This document shows positions 23,851 through 32,042 of a DNA stretch of 35,756 bases, piece after piece. Both the position numbers and the translations under genes were made by a program. The stretch is from CAZGOM01 sp964527265. GTDB lineage: Bacteria; Planctomycetota; Phycisphaerae; Phycisphaerales; Phycisphaeraceae. The notes beneath the pieces were generated by a model that was not told the origin of the DNA, did not search any database, and worked only from the letters and a program-made list of their open reading frames with translations. Every line of letters starts with the position of its first letter. Position 1 is the first letter of the stretch. Location: the NCBI GenBank assembly GCA_964527265.1, contig CAZGOM010000042.1, positions 1 through 35,756 of the forward strand, given 5' to 3'.

Positions 23851-24972
23851 AGCCTTCCCGCCCTTATCAATGAAATCCTGAATCACCTTCTTTGTCTCTG
23901 GGCTCCTGGTCATATCGATCAGCTTCATCCCTTTAAGCCCCGCCGTCGGCGATGCCCCGGCTTCCAGCAGCACCTGCGTCACATCCGGAAGACCCTTCAC
24001 CACCGCAATGTGGATCGGTTCCTGGCCCAGGCTGTCCTTCGCAGTCGCCGATGCCTTGGCTCCCAAAAGCAGCTTCACCATGTCGGAGCTCCCTTTGATC
24101 ACCGCGAAATGGATCGCCTGCCGTCCGTTCATATCCGCCCCGTCGATCGGCGCGCCCGCCTGCAAAAGTACTCGCACGATGTCCGCGTACCCCTCGCTCA
24201 CCGCCAGGTGAAGGGGTTGCGCGCCGCTGCTGGTCTTCGCGTCCACAGGCGCCTTGGCGGCAATCAAAATCTGCGTGATATCAATCAGCCCGATTTTGCT
24301 CGTCATGTGCAGCGCCGTGATCCCGTCTTTACGCGCCAGGCTCACATTCGCCCCCTTCTCCAGCAGCAGTTTAACGGAGTCCGTCCGCATCCCGCCCACT
24401 GCTTCGTGCAGCGGGGTTGACCCTGCATTATTGGCCGCGTCCACGGAAACGCCCTTCTCCAGCAGAAACTTCACGATCTCCACATGCCCGCCGCGGCTCG
24501 CCGCGTGGATCGCCTGCGAACCCTGTTTGTCCACCGCCCCTGGTAATGCGCCCGCCTCCACCAGGAATTTCACCATTTCCAATTGATTCTCAAACGTTGC
24601 CAGATGGATCGGCTGCACCTTGTTCCTGTCCATCGCGTCCACCTTCGCCCCCGACGCGATCAAAAACTTCACCCCCTCCAGATTGCCTTTCATCGCCGCG
24701 ATATGGATCGCCTCCACCCCGTTCTTGTCCGCCTGCGTCACCGGTGTGCCTCCCTTCACCAGCGCTTCCACTTTGCGCAGGTCTCCTTTCCTCATCGCAT
24801 CCAGAAGCTCAGTCTTGGGCTCTTCCCTGCCTCCCGGTTTCGCCTCGGTTTTCCCATCCTGAGCCCAAGCCGTCCCTCCTATTGCACCCACTCCAGCCCC
24901 CAGCGCCAAAAACGCCGCCACGCCAAACCCGAACAAAAAACGCTGTCTTGTCTTCATCGTTTGCTGGTTCAT
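23848..24972 (-). CDS. Exported ankyrin-repeat protein
   Basis: A 374-residue protein. Residues 1-38 are a long signal peptide (basic start, then FGFGVAAFLALGAGVGA...AWAQ). A short linker rich in Lys/Glu is followed from residue about 55 by nine to ten ankyrin repeats of 33 residues with the canonical pattern NGxxAIHxAAxxGxxxxVKxLLxxGAxVDA; the best are GVEAIHIAAMKGNLEGVKFL and GSTPLHEAVGG. Repeats fill the rest of the chain, so it is probably a periplasmic or surface protein-binding scaffold. The frame is open to 25011, but GGAAAAGAAAG before ATG 24972 and the signal peptide decide. No partner is visible. Confidence 0.9.
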   Translation of the reverse strand: MNQQTMKTRQRFLFGFGVAAFLALGAGVGAIGGTAWAQDGKTEAKPGGREEPKTELLDAMRKGDLRKVEALVKGGTPVTQADKNGVEAIHIAAMKGNLEGVKFLIASGAKVDAMDRNKVQPIHLATFENQLEMVKFLVEAGALPGAVDKQGSQAIHAASRGGHVEIVKFLLEKGVSVDAANNAGSTPLHEAVGGMRTDSVKLLLEKGANVSLARKDGITALHMTSKIGLIDITQILIAAKAPVDAKTSSGAQPLHLAVSEGYADIVRVLLQAGAPIDGADMNGRQAIHFAVIKGSSDMVKLLLGAKASATAKDSLGQEPIHIAVVKGLPDVTQVLLEAGASPTAGLKGMKLIDMTRSPETKKVIQDFIDKGGKA

Positions 24973-25323
24973 AAGCTTTCTTTTCCAATCATTCACTGCA
25001 AAACCACACACTCAAAACATCAAGATACCCAATCACTCCCCTCTCAGACCCCGCTCCCAGCCCCAGAGTTCCGTAGGTTAACCCTTCAATCTCCGCCCTC
25101 CTGATCTTATTTCTCCTGCTTCACTCTCTCTTGGTAATTCGATCCCATCGGACCCCACGTCGCAAATCTTTTCCAAAATCACCACCACCCTCCGATTGAC
25201 GCCTCGCATCAGTGGTGTAACCTATTAGACGTGTCACATGTGTGATGCGAGCATATCCAGACCTGCTTGGGTCGCTAGTGGTTCCGGGCCGACAAACGCC
25301 CGCAGGTTAGGGGAGTTACACAA
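24973..25323. other. Divergent intergenic region before the STAS genes
   Basis: This 351-bp gap holds a degenerate heptad-like stretch (about 25046-25070), a candidate promoter (TTGACG 25196-25201, 16 bp, TAACCT 25218-25223) and, just downstream, the inverted repeat TCACA-TG-TGTGA (25234-25245), a possible operator in the leader. AGGGGAG precedes ATG 25324. I see no coding sequence in it. Confidence 0.45.
25196..25245 (+). promoter_or_regulatory. Candidate promoter and operator of the STAS genes
   Basis: TTGACG matches five of six -35 positions; the -10 (TAACCT or TATTAG) is weak. The palindrome TCACATGTGTGA lies close to the expected +1, where a bound protein would block initiation. The promoter is tentative. 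Confidence 0.35.
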
Positions 25324-25692
25324 ATGGTCGAAAAGCCTTCACTCACGGTCCGGCATGAAGATCGAATCACGATCATCGGCTTCAACTCGCCCACCCTCAG
25401 TTTCGATGAAGCGCAGGTCGAAGAGATCAACGGTCTCTTTGAGCGTGCCATCGATGAATCCCAGGACATGAAGTTCATCGTCAACTTCGAAGGCGTTAAT
25501 TACATGTCCTCCAACGTTCTGGGCATGCTCGTCAACAGCCTCATGAAGATCGTCAAAAAAGGCGGTCACATGCGCCTGGCTTCCGTCGACCGCGAGATCT
25601 ATCAGCTCTTTGAGATCACCGGTTTGAAGAAGCTCTTCAAATGTAATGACACTCTTTCCGATGCTAAAAAAGCACTGGAAGCCGAAATCTAA
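25324..25692 (+). CDS. STAS-domain anti-sigma factor antagonist (first of pair)
   Basis: A 122-residue single STAS domain. The strand-helix pattern (DRITIIGFNSPTLSF; MKFIVNFEGVNYMSSNVLGM) ends in the switch loop; S63 of YMSSNVLG aligns with the serine that partner kinases phosphorylate in SpoIIAA/RsbV, but the usual aspartate before it is a serine here. The C-terminal MRLASVDREIYQLFEITGLKKLF is the typical STAS end. Such proteins bind an anti-sigma kinase and free a sigma factor. AGGGGAG precedes ATG 25324. No kinase, phosphatase or sigma gene is in the window. Confidence 0.92.
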   Translation: MVEKPSLTVRHEDRITIIGFNSPTLSFDEAQVEEINGLFERAIDESQDMKFIVNFEGVNYMSSNVLGMLVNSLMKIVKKGGHMRLASVDREIYQLFEITGLKKLFKCNDTLSDAKKALEAEI

Positions 25693-25739
25693 GACTGCCG
25701 GGGCTTGGCTGCCGCCGCGGCTTTGCAACTCCTGAGCCT

Positions 25740-25759
25740 GGGTGGACTCAAACCCACCC
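25740..25759 (+). other. Short GC-rich hairpin between the STAS genes
   Basis: GGGTGG / CCACCC with an 8-nt loop lies in the 138-bp gap between the two STAS genes. There is no T-run, so it may be a weak attenuator or a stability element; the STAS genes may still be co-transcribed to the strong terminator at 26194. Confidence 0.35.
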
Positions 25760-25830
25760 TCCTCCCGTCACGCCAAGCACTCATTCGTTGCATCGATCTG
25801 CTCTTTCCGGAATAAGGTGTTTCCCGGACC

Positions 25831-26175
25831 ATGAGCCCACTCACCATTCAAATCGACCGCACAGACGCTCACGTCGTCGTCCACCTCTCGGGGGTCGCCG
25901 ATGTCGTCACCTACAAATCACTCATGGATGCCGCCGACAAGCTCTCTCAGGAAAAACCAAAGCTCGTCGTCTTCGATCTGTCTCAACTCAATTTCATCAA
26001 CAGCCTTTCGCTGGGCTGCATCGTCAAGCTCCGCGGTGAACTCAAGCACTCCGGCGGCACCGTCCGTCTTGCCGCTCTCACGCCACCCGTCAGCGAAACC
26101 CTCAACCAAAGCCGACTCAACTGGGTTATCCCCATCTTTCCCACGGTCGAGATGGCCCTCGTCTCCCTCGAGTAA
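25831..26175 (+). CDS. STAS-domain anti-sigma factor antagonist (second of pair)
   Basis: A 114-residue STAS domain. VVVHLSGVADVVTYKSLMDA and KLVVFDLSQLNFINSLSLGC give the core strands and switch loop; S58 of FINSLSLG aligns with the phosphorylated serine and N57 replaces the usual aspartate. It differs clearly from the first STAS protein, so the pair is an old duplication or two separate recruitments. It begins 138 bp after the first STAS gene and is followed by a strong terminator, suggesting one transcription unit. Confidence 0.92.
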   Translation: MSPLTIQIDRTDAHVVVHLSGVADVVTYKSLMDAADKLSQEKPKLVVFDLSQLNFINSLSLGCIVKLRGELKHSGGTVRLAALTPPVSETLNQSRLNWVIPIFPTVEMALVSLE

Positions 26176-26193
26176 TAACCTCCTGAAACAACG

Positions 26194-26230
26194 GCGGGCC
26201 CTGGTGCGCACCAAGGCCCGCTCTCCTTTT
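26194..26230 (+). terminator. Strong terminator after the STAS pair
   Basis: GCGGGCC / GGCCCGC stem (26194-26200 with 26215-26221) closed by the self-complementary TGGTGCGCACCA, followed by TCTCCTTTT. It also lies at the 3' end of the convergent G8 gene. Confidence 0.88.
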
Positions 26231-26246
26231 GCAAGCCCGGGGAAGT

Positions 26247-29200
26247 TTAAAGAAGGCCGGTTTCCAATTCGTCCTTCTCACCCACAAGCGTGAGTTTCCA
26301 GACTGAGGCGAAATCCTGTGCGGAGTTCCACAGATTCGCCGGCTTAAACCAGTCCAGCGAGATGGGCGTCTGCGCCAGCGGCTTCCAGGCAGGGGCAATG
26401 GCCGCCCGTGGCATAGGCTGAGCCGCCGATTCGGATTCGCCGCCCATCGTCCGCATGAGCATCATCGAATCCGGGCTGAAGGCCACGTCGTAGTTGTCCA
26501 CCAACACCACAGCCGTCCCGCTCATCATGTAGCGCAGGCCCAATCGCCCATCCACATTTTGAAGCGCCGGCTCCGAATCGCTGATATCGATCGTCCATGT
26601 ACCCGGCTCAGACCCTGATGCGGCCCACATCCTGGCGCGAAGCGACGTCGTTCCGTCCGCGTTGGAGGTTACCTGGAATCGCATCTTCTGGTCTGTCGTA
26701 GAGGTCAAGTTCACCGTGCTGTTGCCCAACAACGTGTAAACGCCCGCAACCGCCTTGTAGACGCGCAGCGAATACCCGCTCGTAGTGCCGCTGATGACCT
26801 GCGCGAAGTAATAGGTATCCAGCGACCCGTTGTTGTCCGGATCGATTGCGCGGCCAATCAAGCCAAAGCCGGCGCCTGTCGCGCTCACGCTGAACGTCGC
26901 GGTGGCGTTCATATCCCGGCTGAGTAAGTCATTCAGAAAGGCATGTCCGTATCCGTTGGCCTGCCCGGCGGTCTTGGTCAGCTTCCCCTTGTTGCCGTCG
27001 ATGGTCGCGGTGACGCCGGTGGTGCCGATGGGTTGGATGGTCCAGCGCGCTGGCCATGCCGCGCCGCTGTTTCCGGTCCATGTTTCGGAGGTTCCGGTGA
27101 TGGGGACCTTGGCTGAGTAGTCATCAAAGCGCCAATATCGCGCTGACGAAGTGGCGGTTTTACCGTAGATGCCGACCTGGCCTTTGATGTTCTGGAGGGC
27201 GGGATGGTTGTCAGTGCGGTCGATGCTCCAGGCGGCGGGTTCTGTTGTCCCGGTGGCCCAAAGCTTGACCTGCAGGCGCGTGGTGTCCCAACCTTCCTGC
27301 ATGGTGTCCAGGCGAAGGTTGTAGTTAGTGCCCGGGATCCAAGTGCCCAGGTCGGCCAGCGCCGTGCCCGTGCCGTTGACGACGCGCACAAGGCGCAATT
27401 TGCTCCCCGAAGCATCCACGGCGAGTCCAACGACGTAATAGGTATCCGTCAAACTATCCGCGCGCCGCGCATACAGGCCGCCGAACATCCCTGATGTCGC
27501 CGTGGAGCCCTTCAAGGTGACAGTCTGCGAGGAATCCACCATGAACTGCTCAAAGCCCGCCCCGGGGGTGAGCACGGCAAAAGTGGGCCCACTGGCACTG
27601 TTGCGCCGGATTTCCCCCGCGTTGCTTTGGATGGTGACGCTTTGCCCGGTCCCTTCAATGGTCCATGCGGAAGCGGACCACGCGGCGCCGTTGGTCCCCG
27701 TGAAGCTATGCGTGACGGTTTTGCTGGCGGCCTCATCGGGGGCGAGCCACTGGGGAAGGTCGGTCTTACGGGCGTTCCATCCGGTTTGGAGAGTGCCCGC
27801 TTTGTCATAGCGGCGTAATTCGAAGTATTCGTTGTCGGGCGTCCGCACGGTGATCAGAGAATCGGCGTGAATCTCATTGCGCAGGTAAAAAGCAGTCGCA
27901 TCGGATTCGAATTCAATGCCGTCGACGGTTAACCAGTCCGCCTTGGAACTGGAGAGAAGCGCCAGGCCTGCAAGCTTATACCCGCGGAAATTGCCGTCTT
28001 TGATGATGGTGGGAAGGCCGGCATCGCCGTTATGGGGTTTGACGATGAAGGCGTAGTCGGACTTTCCCGCAGCATCAATGTCGATATTGATGAACGACTG
28101 GACAAAATCGGCGCCGGAATTGGAGTGGAGTTCCACACCGGCGTTGGCGTTGCCGTAGAGAACCAAGTCTCTGTAGGAATAACTGTTGACATAGGCTCCG
28201 TGCTCGATGCCGTTGTCGCCGTTGTTGTACGCAGTGAAGCGTTCGATGATGTGGAGGCCGGTGTTGTTCTGCCAGGTGAAGATGCCGTCGCAGGCGTTGT
28301 TATGGGAAAGGTTGTCCTCAAACACCCAGACTCCGCTGCCTGTTTCAGGCCAGGTGAAGCCCGATGAATCGACCGCGCCACCCACACCCACCGCAACGCT
28401 GTTGGTCAGCACATTGCCTTCCCCATGACCCAGGAAGAAGCCGGCCATGGTGTATTTGCCCGACTCCACGGCATTCACCTTCGAGGCCACGGCTTTGTTC
28501 CACACAATATCGTGGGAAGAATCAGACACCGCCGTGTCCCACCAGTAAGCATCGTCGTAAGTGTTGTGACTGATGGTCCCGTTGAACGTGATGCCGTGGC
28601 TGCCGTGGGGGACATAGACATGGCTGCCGATCTCATGGGCGACAACATTTTCAATCACCGACCCACGCGTGGCGTCGCCGTTCATATGGAAGTGGAGACC
28701 GTAGCGGCCCAGAATGGCTTCGCCCCCCTGCTGCGGGCCAAGGTACGCCAACTCGACATTCTTCATCGTCTGCGCGTTTTCCAGATGCATGAGCATGATG
28801 TGCGCCCGGCCTGTCGTCGTTCCCTGGATCACCACATTTCGCGTCAGGTTGAGCACCTCGGCAGTCCATTTGCTGTTCACCTTCAGATGGTCGTAGGTAA
28901 GCGCCGCGTCGAGGGTGATGATGTTCCCGCTGATCGCGCTGATGGTGCGGCTGTCGTAATTGACCCCGGCGGTGGGGGCGATTTCCAGCCTGTCACCTAC
29001 GCGCCAGCCGGTCGCGTCTTCGACGGTAATGGTGGTGGCCGCCGCATTGGCCGAGCCTGTCAGGCGCGTCCAGGGGTTCTTGGCCGTCCCGATCGTGTCG
29101 AGCATCCCGCTCTCGTGCACCCACAATCCCACATCCGTTTCCAGCACCGTCATGCCTCCCCCCACAAACAGCGCTTCGTTGACATCCTTGAATGTGAGCG

Positions 29201-29567
29201 TGTGCTTCACCGTCGCCGATGAGGGGCGCATTTCAAGCTCGCCATGCACCACCACATTCCCTTTGGTGCTCAGTTCCAGCGTGACGCCGGTCGCAAAACG
29301 CAGCAGCCCATGGATCTCCAACCGCCCGATGGTGTCGGTGTCTGTCTTGTCGTAAACCACCGTGTGCCCATGGTCGATCAGCACATGATCCCCCGCGGAC
29401 GGCGCGGCCTGAATCCACCCAGGTTCGGCCGAACCCCAGGTCGCCGGGTTCGACCAGTCGCCGCTTCCAACGGTGTAAATCGCCGTGAGCATCGTGCGTG
29501 ATTCCATTGCCTCAAACAGCGTGACGCAATTCGCCTTGGACCTGAGAAACAAAGGCCGGGTCGCCAT
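26247..29567 (-). CDS. G8-domain / parallel beta-helix giant surface protein
   Basis: A 1106-residue protein from ATG 29567 (GGAG nine bases upstream; an in-frame ATG at 29582 lacks one). Residues about 15-29 contain CVTLFEAMESRTMLTA, the planctomycete LEPR-XLL-like N-terminal sorting motif. Residues about 32-160 form a G8 domain (SNPATWG, GDHVLIDHGHTVVYDKT), as in CEMIP/TMEM2-type proteins. Residues about 160-620 are a right-handed parallel beta-helix (LMHLENAQTMKNVELAYLGP, LHFHMNGDATRGSVIENVV, TISHNTYDDAYWWDTAV). Two tandem jelly-roll-like modules of about 190 residues follow (each with a W-S/T-I-D-x-S/T-D-x-PALQN block and FDDY or VDNYDV end). Probably a secreted adhesin or polysaccharide-binding enzyme; CEMIP-type hyaluronan action is only analogy. 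Codon use in the middle is unlike other minus-strand genes here. Confidence 0.87.
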   Translation of the reverse strand: MATRPLFLRSKANCVTLFEAMESRTMLTAIYTVGSGDWSNPATWGSAEPGWIQAAPSAGDHVLIDHGHTVVYDKTDTDTIGRLEIHGLLRFATGVTLELSTKGNVVVHGELEMRPSSATVKHTLTFKDVNEALFVGGGMTVLETDVGLWVHESGMLDTIGTAKNPWTRLTGSANAAATTITVEDATGWRVGDRLEIAPTAGVNYDSRTISAISGNIITLDAALTYDHLKVNSKWTAEVLNLTRNVVIQGTTTGRAHIMLMHLENAQTMKNVELAYLGPQQGGEAILGRYGLHFHMNGDATRGSVIENVVAHEIGSHVYVPHGSHGITFNGTISHNTYDDAYWWDTAVSDSSHDIVWNKAVASKVNAVESGKYTMAGFFLGHGEGNVLTNSVAVGVGGAVDSSGFTWPETGSGVWVFEDNLSHNNACDGIFTWQNNTGLHIIERFTAYNNGDNGIEHGAYVNSYSYRDLVLYGNANAGVELHSNSGADFVQSFINIDIDAAGKSDYAFIVKPHNGDAGLPTIIKDGNFRGYKLAGLALLSSSKADWLTVDGIEFESDATAFYLRNEIHADSLITVRTPDNEYFELRRYDKAGTLQTGWNARKTDLPQWLAPDEAASKTVTHSFTGTNGAAWSASAWTIEGTGQSVTIQSNAGEIRRNSASGPTFAVLTPGAGFEQFMVDSSQTVTLKGSTATSGMFGGLYARRADSLTDTYYVVGLAVDASGSKLRLVRVVNGTGTALADLGTWIPGTNYNLRLDTMQEGWDTTRLQVKLWATGTTEPAAWSIDRTDNHPALQNIKGQVGIYGKTATSSARYWRFDDYSAKVPITGTSETWTGNSGAAWPARWTIQPIGTTGVTATIDGNKGKLTKTAGQANGYGHAFLNDLLSRDMNATATFSVSATGAGFGLIGRAIDPDNNGSLDTYYFAQVISGTTSGYSLRVYKAVAGVYTLLGNSTVNLTSTTDQKMRFQVTSNADGTTSLRARMWAASGSEPGTWTIDISDSEPALQNVDGRLGLRYMMSGTAVVLVDNYDVAFSPDSMMLMRTMGGESESAAQPMPRAAIAPAWKPLAQTPISLDWFKPANLWNSAQDFASVWKLTLVGEKDELETGLL

Positions 29568-29702
29568 GGCTGACATCTCCATAAAAGGGAGTGGGGAAGG
29601 AAAACACGATGTGAAAAAGGAGGTTGCAAACAGGAGGGCTCAGTCGTTCAACACGTTGGATACTAATTAAAGCAACCTAGGTTTAAAAACATCATAAAAG
29701 CG

Positions 29703-29760
29703 AGATCCGAACTGTTTTAACGACTAAAATCAGATCTCCGAGCTATTTAATTACTGAAAA
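29703..29760. repeat. Two imperfect direct repeats, possible regulator sites
   Basis: AGATC-CGAACTGTTTTAACG (29703-29729 with ACTAAAA) and AGATCTCCGAGCTATTTAAT (29732-29760 with TACTGAAAA) share the frame AGATC..CGA.CT..TTAA..ACT.AAA. They lie about 40 bp upstream of the -10-like box of the G8 gene, where an activator could bind. Confidence 0.5.
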
Positions 29761-29839
29761 AAGAAGACCTGGTGCGCAAACACGTGAAAACGCTTCCCGC
29801 CGCCTTTCACAAGGGCCAGGACGGCAAAGCCAAACGCCC

Positions 29840-29857
29840 CGCCTCATGTCTGAGGCG
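29840..29857 (-). terminator. Candidate terminator of the GT2 gene
   Basis: CGCCTCA / TGAGGCG, a perfect 7-bp stem with a 4-nt loop, lies 66 bases past the GT2 stop on the minus strand. The following sequence (GGGCGTTTGG) has only a short T-run. Confidence 0.45.
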
Positions 29858-29922
29858 CTGCCCATGCCATTTTTTAAGCCGACAATCCGCCCATGCGCCC
29901 GCCAATGCGCCTGAGCCCGCAC

Positions 29923-30606
29923 TCAACGCAGGTTGTATTTCACTATGCAAACCAGCGCACGCACGCCATCCTTCCACCCGATCTTCTTCCCTTCCTCATA
30001 CGTGCGGCCCGAATAAGAAATCCCAACCTCAAAAATACGGCACTTAAGCTTCGCGACTTTCGCCGTCACCTCCGGCTCAAACCCAAACCGGTTCTCTTCA
30101 ATCTTGATGCTCTGGATGATCTCCCGCCTGAACATCTTGTAGCACGTCTCCATGTCCGTCAGATTCAAATCCGTGAACATGTTCGACAGCAGCGTCAAAA
30201 ACCGATTCCCCATCGAGTGCCAGAAATAAAGCACACGGTGCGATTCACCCCCTGCAAAACGCGACCCGAACACCACATCCGCCTTTCCATCCGCGATCGG
30301 CTTGATCAGCTTGTGGTACTCCTGCGGGTCATACTCCATGTCCGCATCCTGCACGATCACCAGGTCCCCCTTGGCATGCTGAATCCCCGTCCTCAGCGCC
30401 GCGCCCTTCCCCTGGTTCACCGCGTGGTGATGAACCTGAAACCCCTCCCGCCCCTCGTAAGCCTTTAGCTTTTCCGCGGTTCCATCTTTCGAACAATCGT
30501 TGACCAGAATGATTTCCTTGTCCACGTTCACAGCCATCACCTGCGCGATGATGTTGTCGACCGTCTTTTCTTCGTTATAAACCGGGATAACCACTGAAAG
30601 CTTCAC
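29923..30606 (-). CDS. GT2 glycosyltransferase, dolichyl/polyprenyl-phosphate sugar synthase type
   Basis: A 227-residue soluble GT-A fold enzyme. MKLSVVIPVYNEEKTVDNII opens the nucleotide-sugar site, ILVNDCSKDGT carries D37, DLVIVQDADMEYDPQEY has the metal-binding DAD (D87, D89), and VVFGSRF and MGNRFLT follow. This set is typical of DPM1/DPG-synthase-like enzymes that transfer mannose or glucose from a nucleotide sugar to a polyprenyl phosphate. There is no C-terminal membrane anchor. The GTG at 30606 follows AGGAG eight bases earlier and begins at the domain; the frame is open to 30726 without a better start. It could supply a donor for the ArnT-like enzyme at 15504-17261, which is inference. 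Confidence 0.9.
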   Translation of the reverse strand: MKLSVVIPVYNEEKTVDNIIAQVMAVNVDKEIILVNDCSKDGTAEKLKAYEGREGFQVHHHAVNQGKGAALRTGIQHAKGDLVIVQDADMEYDPQEYHKLIKPIADGKADVVFGSRFAGGESHRVLYFWHSMGNRFLTLLSNMFTDLNLTDMETCYKMFRREIIQSIKIEENRFGFEPEVTAKVAKLKCRIFEVGISYSGRTYEEGKKIGWKDGVRALVCIVKYNLR

Positions 30607-30770
30607 GAGATGTCTCCTCTTCCCCACGGGGCTAATCCAACGATTATAACCCACCTCAAGCAATCCCACCCGGCACCATCCGCCGTGCAGACCCGAAGCG
30701 CCCTCGTAAGCCCCTTCGCCCCCCATCTGGTCCTACTCCCCATTCCACCTCCAACATCCATACCCTCTGA

Positions 30771-30802
30771 CAAAACCCACTACCCAAGACCCACAACCCA
30801 TC
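30771..30802. repeat. Heptad-type intergenic repeat, copy g
   Basis: AAAACCCACTACCCAAGACC and flanks, ending in ACAACCCATCTTCC; the second half matches the reverse complement of copy c. It lies just before dxr. Confidence 0.55.
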
Positions 30803-30824
30803 TTCCTGATATCCTGTCGCAACC

Positions 30825-32036
30825 ATGTCCCAAGCCAAAAACGCCCCCCGTAAACTCATCGTCCTCGGTTCCACCGGCAGCATCGGTGTCAGCACCCTCG
30901 ACGTCGTCCGCCACTTAAACGAAACCGGCCAGATCCCTATTCAGGTCACCGGCCTTGCCGCAGGCAAAAGCGTTGACACCGTCATCGCCCAGGCCAGGGA
31001 ATTCAACGTCAAAAACATTGCCATGGCCGATCAGGCCAGCGCCGACAAAGTCAAAGATGCCCTCCCCGGCGTCCGCGTCTTTTCCGGCCCTCATGCCTCC
31101 CGCCTCCTGGTGGAGGAAACCGACGCCACCGACGTCTCCGCCGCCGTCGTCGGTTCCGCCGGGCTCCCCGCTGCCATCGCCGCCGTCAAAAAAGGCCTCC
31201 GCATCGGCTTGGCCAATAAGGAAACCCTTGTCGCCGCAGGCGAAATCGTCAACCCACTGGTCAAAAAGCATAAAGCCGTCCTCCTCCCGGTCGATTCTGA
31301 GCACTCCGCCATTTTCCAGTGCATGGAAGCCAACACCACTGGCGATATGTCCAACGTTAAAAAAATCGTCCTCACCGCCTCCGGCGGCCCTTTCCGCACC
31401 GCCACCAAGGAAACCATCGAAAACGCCACCGTCGCCCAGGCCCTCAAGCACCCCACCTGGACCATGGGCCAGAAAATCACCATCGACTCGGCCACCATGA
31501 TGAACAAGGCCCTGGAAGTCATCGAAGCCCACTGGCTCTTTGACCTGCCCGCCGAGCAGATCGACGTCATCATCCATCCGCAGTCCATCGCCCACAGCTT
31601 CGTGGAGTTCATGGATAACTCCATCCTTGCTCAGATGGGGCCTCCGGACATGAAGACCCCCATTCTTTATGCGCTCACCTGGCCCCACCGCGCCAATAAC
31701 TGCTCGGCCGCCATGGATTGGAAAACCCTCTCCAAACTCGAATTCTTCGCCCCGGACCACGACCGCTTCCCCGCCATCAACCTCGCTTATCGCGTCATCC
31801 GCGAAGGCGGCACCTCCGGCGCCATCTTCAATGCCGCCAATGAAATCGCCGTCGCCGCGTTTTTAGAACAACGCATCCGCTTCGGGCGTATAGTTAAGCT
31901 GGTGGAACAAGCGCTCGACGCCATCCCCAGCCAGAAAGCCGACTCCCTGGAAACCATCCTTGAAGCCGACGCCAAGGCGCGGGATTACGTCCGCCAAGCC
32001 CTTGTCCGTGAATCCCCGGCCGCTGCACGGAACTAA
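30825..32036 (+). CDS. dxr: 1-deoxy-D-xylulose 5-phosphate reductoisomerase
   Basis: A 403-residue enzyme of the MEP isoprenoid pathway, converting DXP to MEP with NADPH. LIVLGSTGSIGVSTLDVV is the NADPH-binding loop; GLANKETLVAAGE; PVDSEHSAIFQCM (D157 and E159, metal and catalytic region); LTASGGPFRT; HPTWTMGQKITIDSATMMNK with ALEVIEAHWLF; and IHPQSIAHSFVEFMDNS are all present, so the active site is complete. Length fits the family. The rseP-like gene starts six bases after its stop, a conserved pairing in bacteria. No Shine-Dalgarno is visible before ATG 30825, but the protein starts at its domain. Confidence 0.97.
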   Translation: MSQAKNAPRKLIVLGSTGSIGVSTLDVVRHLNETGQIPIQVTGLAAGKSVDTVIAQAREFNVKNIAMADQASADKVKDALPGVRVFSGPHASRLLVEETDATDVSAAVVGSAGLPAAIAAVKKGLRIGLANKETLVAAGEIVNPLVKKHKAVLLPVDSEHSAIFQCMEANTTGDMSNVKKIVLTASGGPFRTATKETIENATVAQALKHPTWTMGQKITIDSATMMNKALEVIEAHWLFDLPAEQIDVIIHPQSIAHSFVEFMDNSILAQMGPPDMKTPILYALTWPHRANNCSAAMDWKTLSKLEFFAPDHDRFPAINLAYRVIREGGTSGAIFNAANEIAVAAFLEQRIRFGRIVKLVEQALDAIPSQKADSLETILEADAKARDYVRQALVRESPAAARN

Positions 32037-32042
32037 TATCAC

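Larger units (their letters stand above)
29568..29922. other. Intergenic region upstream of the G8 gene
   Basis: The gap of 355 bp is markedly A+T rich at 29650-29770. It contains a -10-like TAGTAT on the minus strand (29665-29660) for the G8 gene, two imperfect direct repeats (29703-29760) and a candidate terminator for the GT2 gene (29840-29857). A short rightward reading frame from 29772 has no ribosome-binding site and no protein-like composition, so I do not call a gene. Confidence 0.5.

Noticed and set aside
25234..25245. CRP-type site
   Set aside because: The half-sites are in inverse order (TCACA...TGTGA with two bases between), not TGTGA-N6-TCACA.
29772..30047. Possible small gene in the gap before the GT2 gene
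   Set aside because: It lacks a ribosome-binding site, overlaps the GT2 3' end in antisense and has no protein-like pattern.
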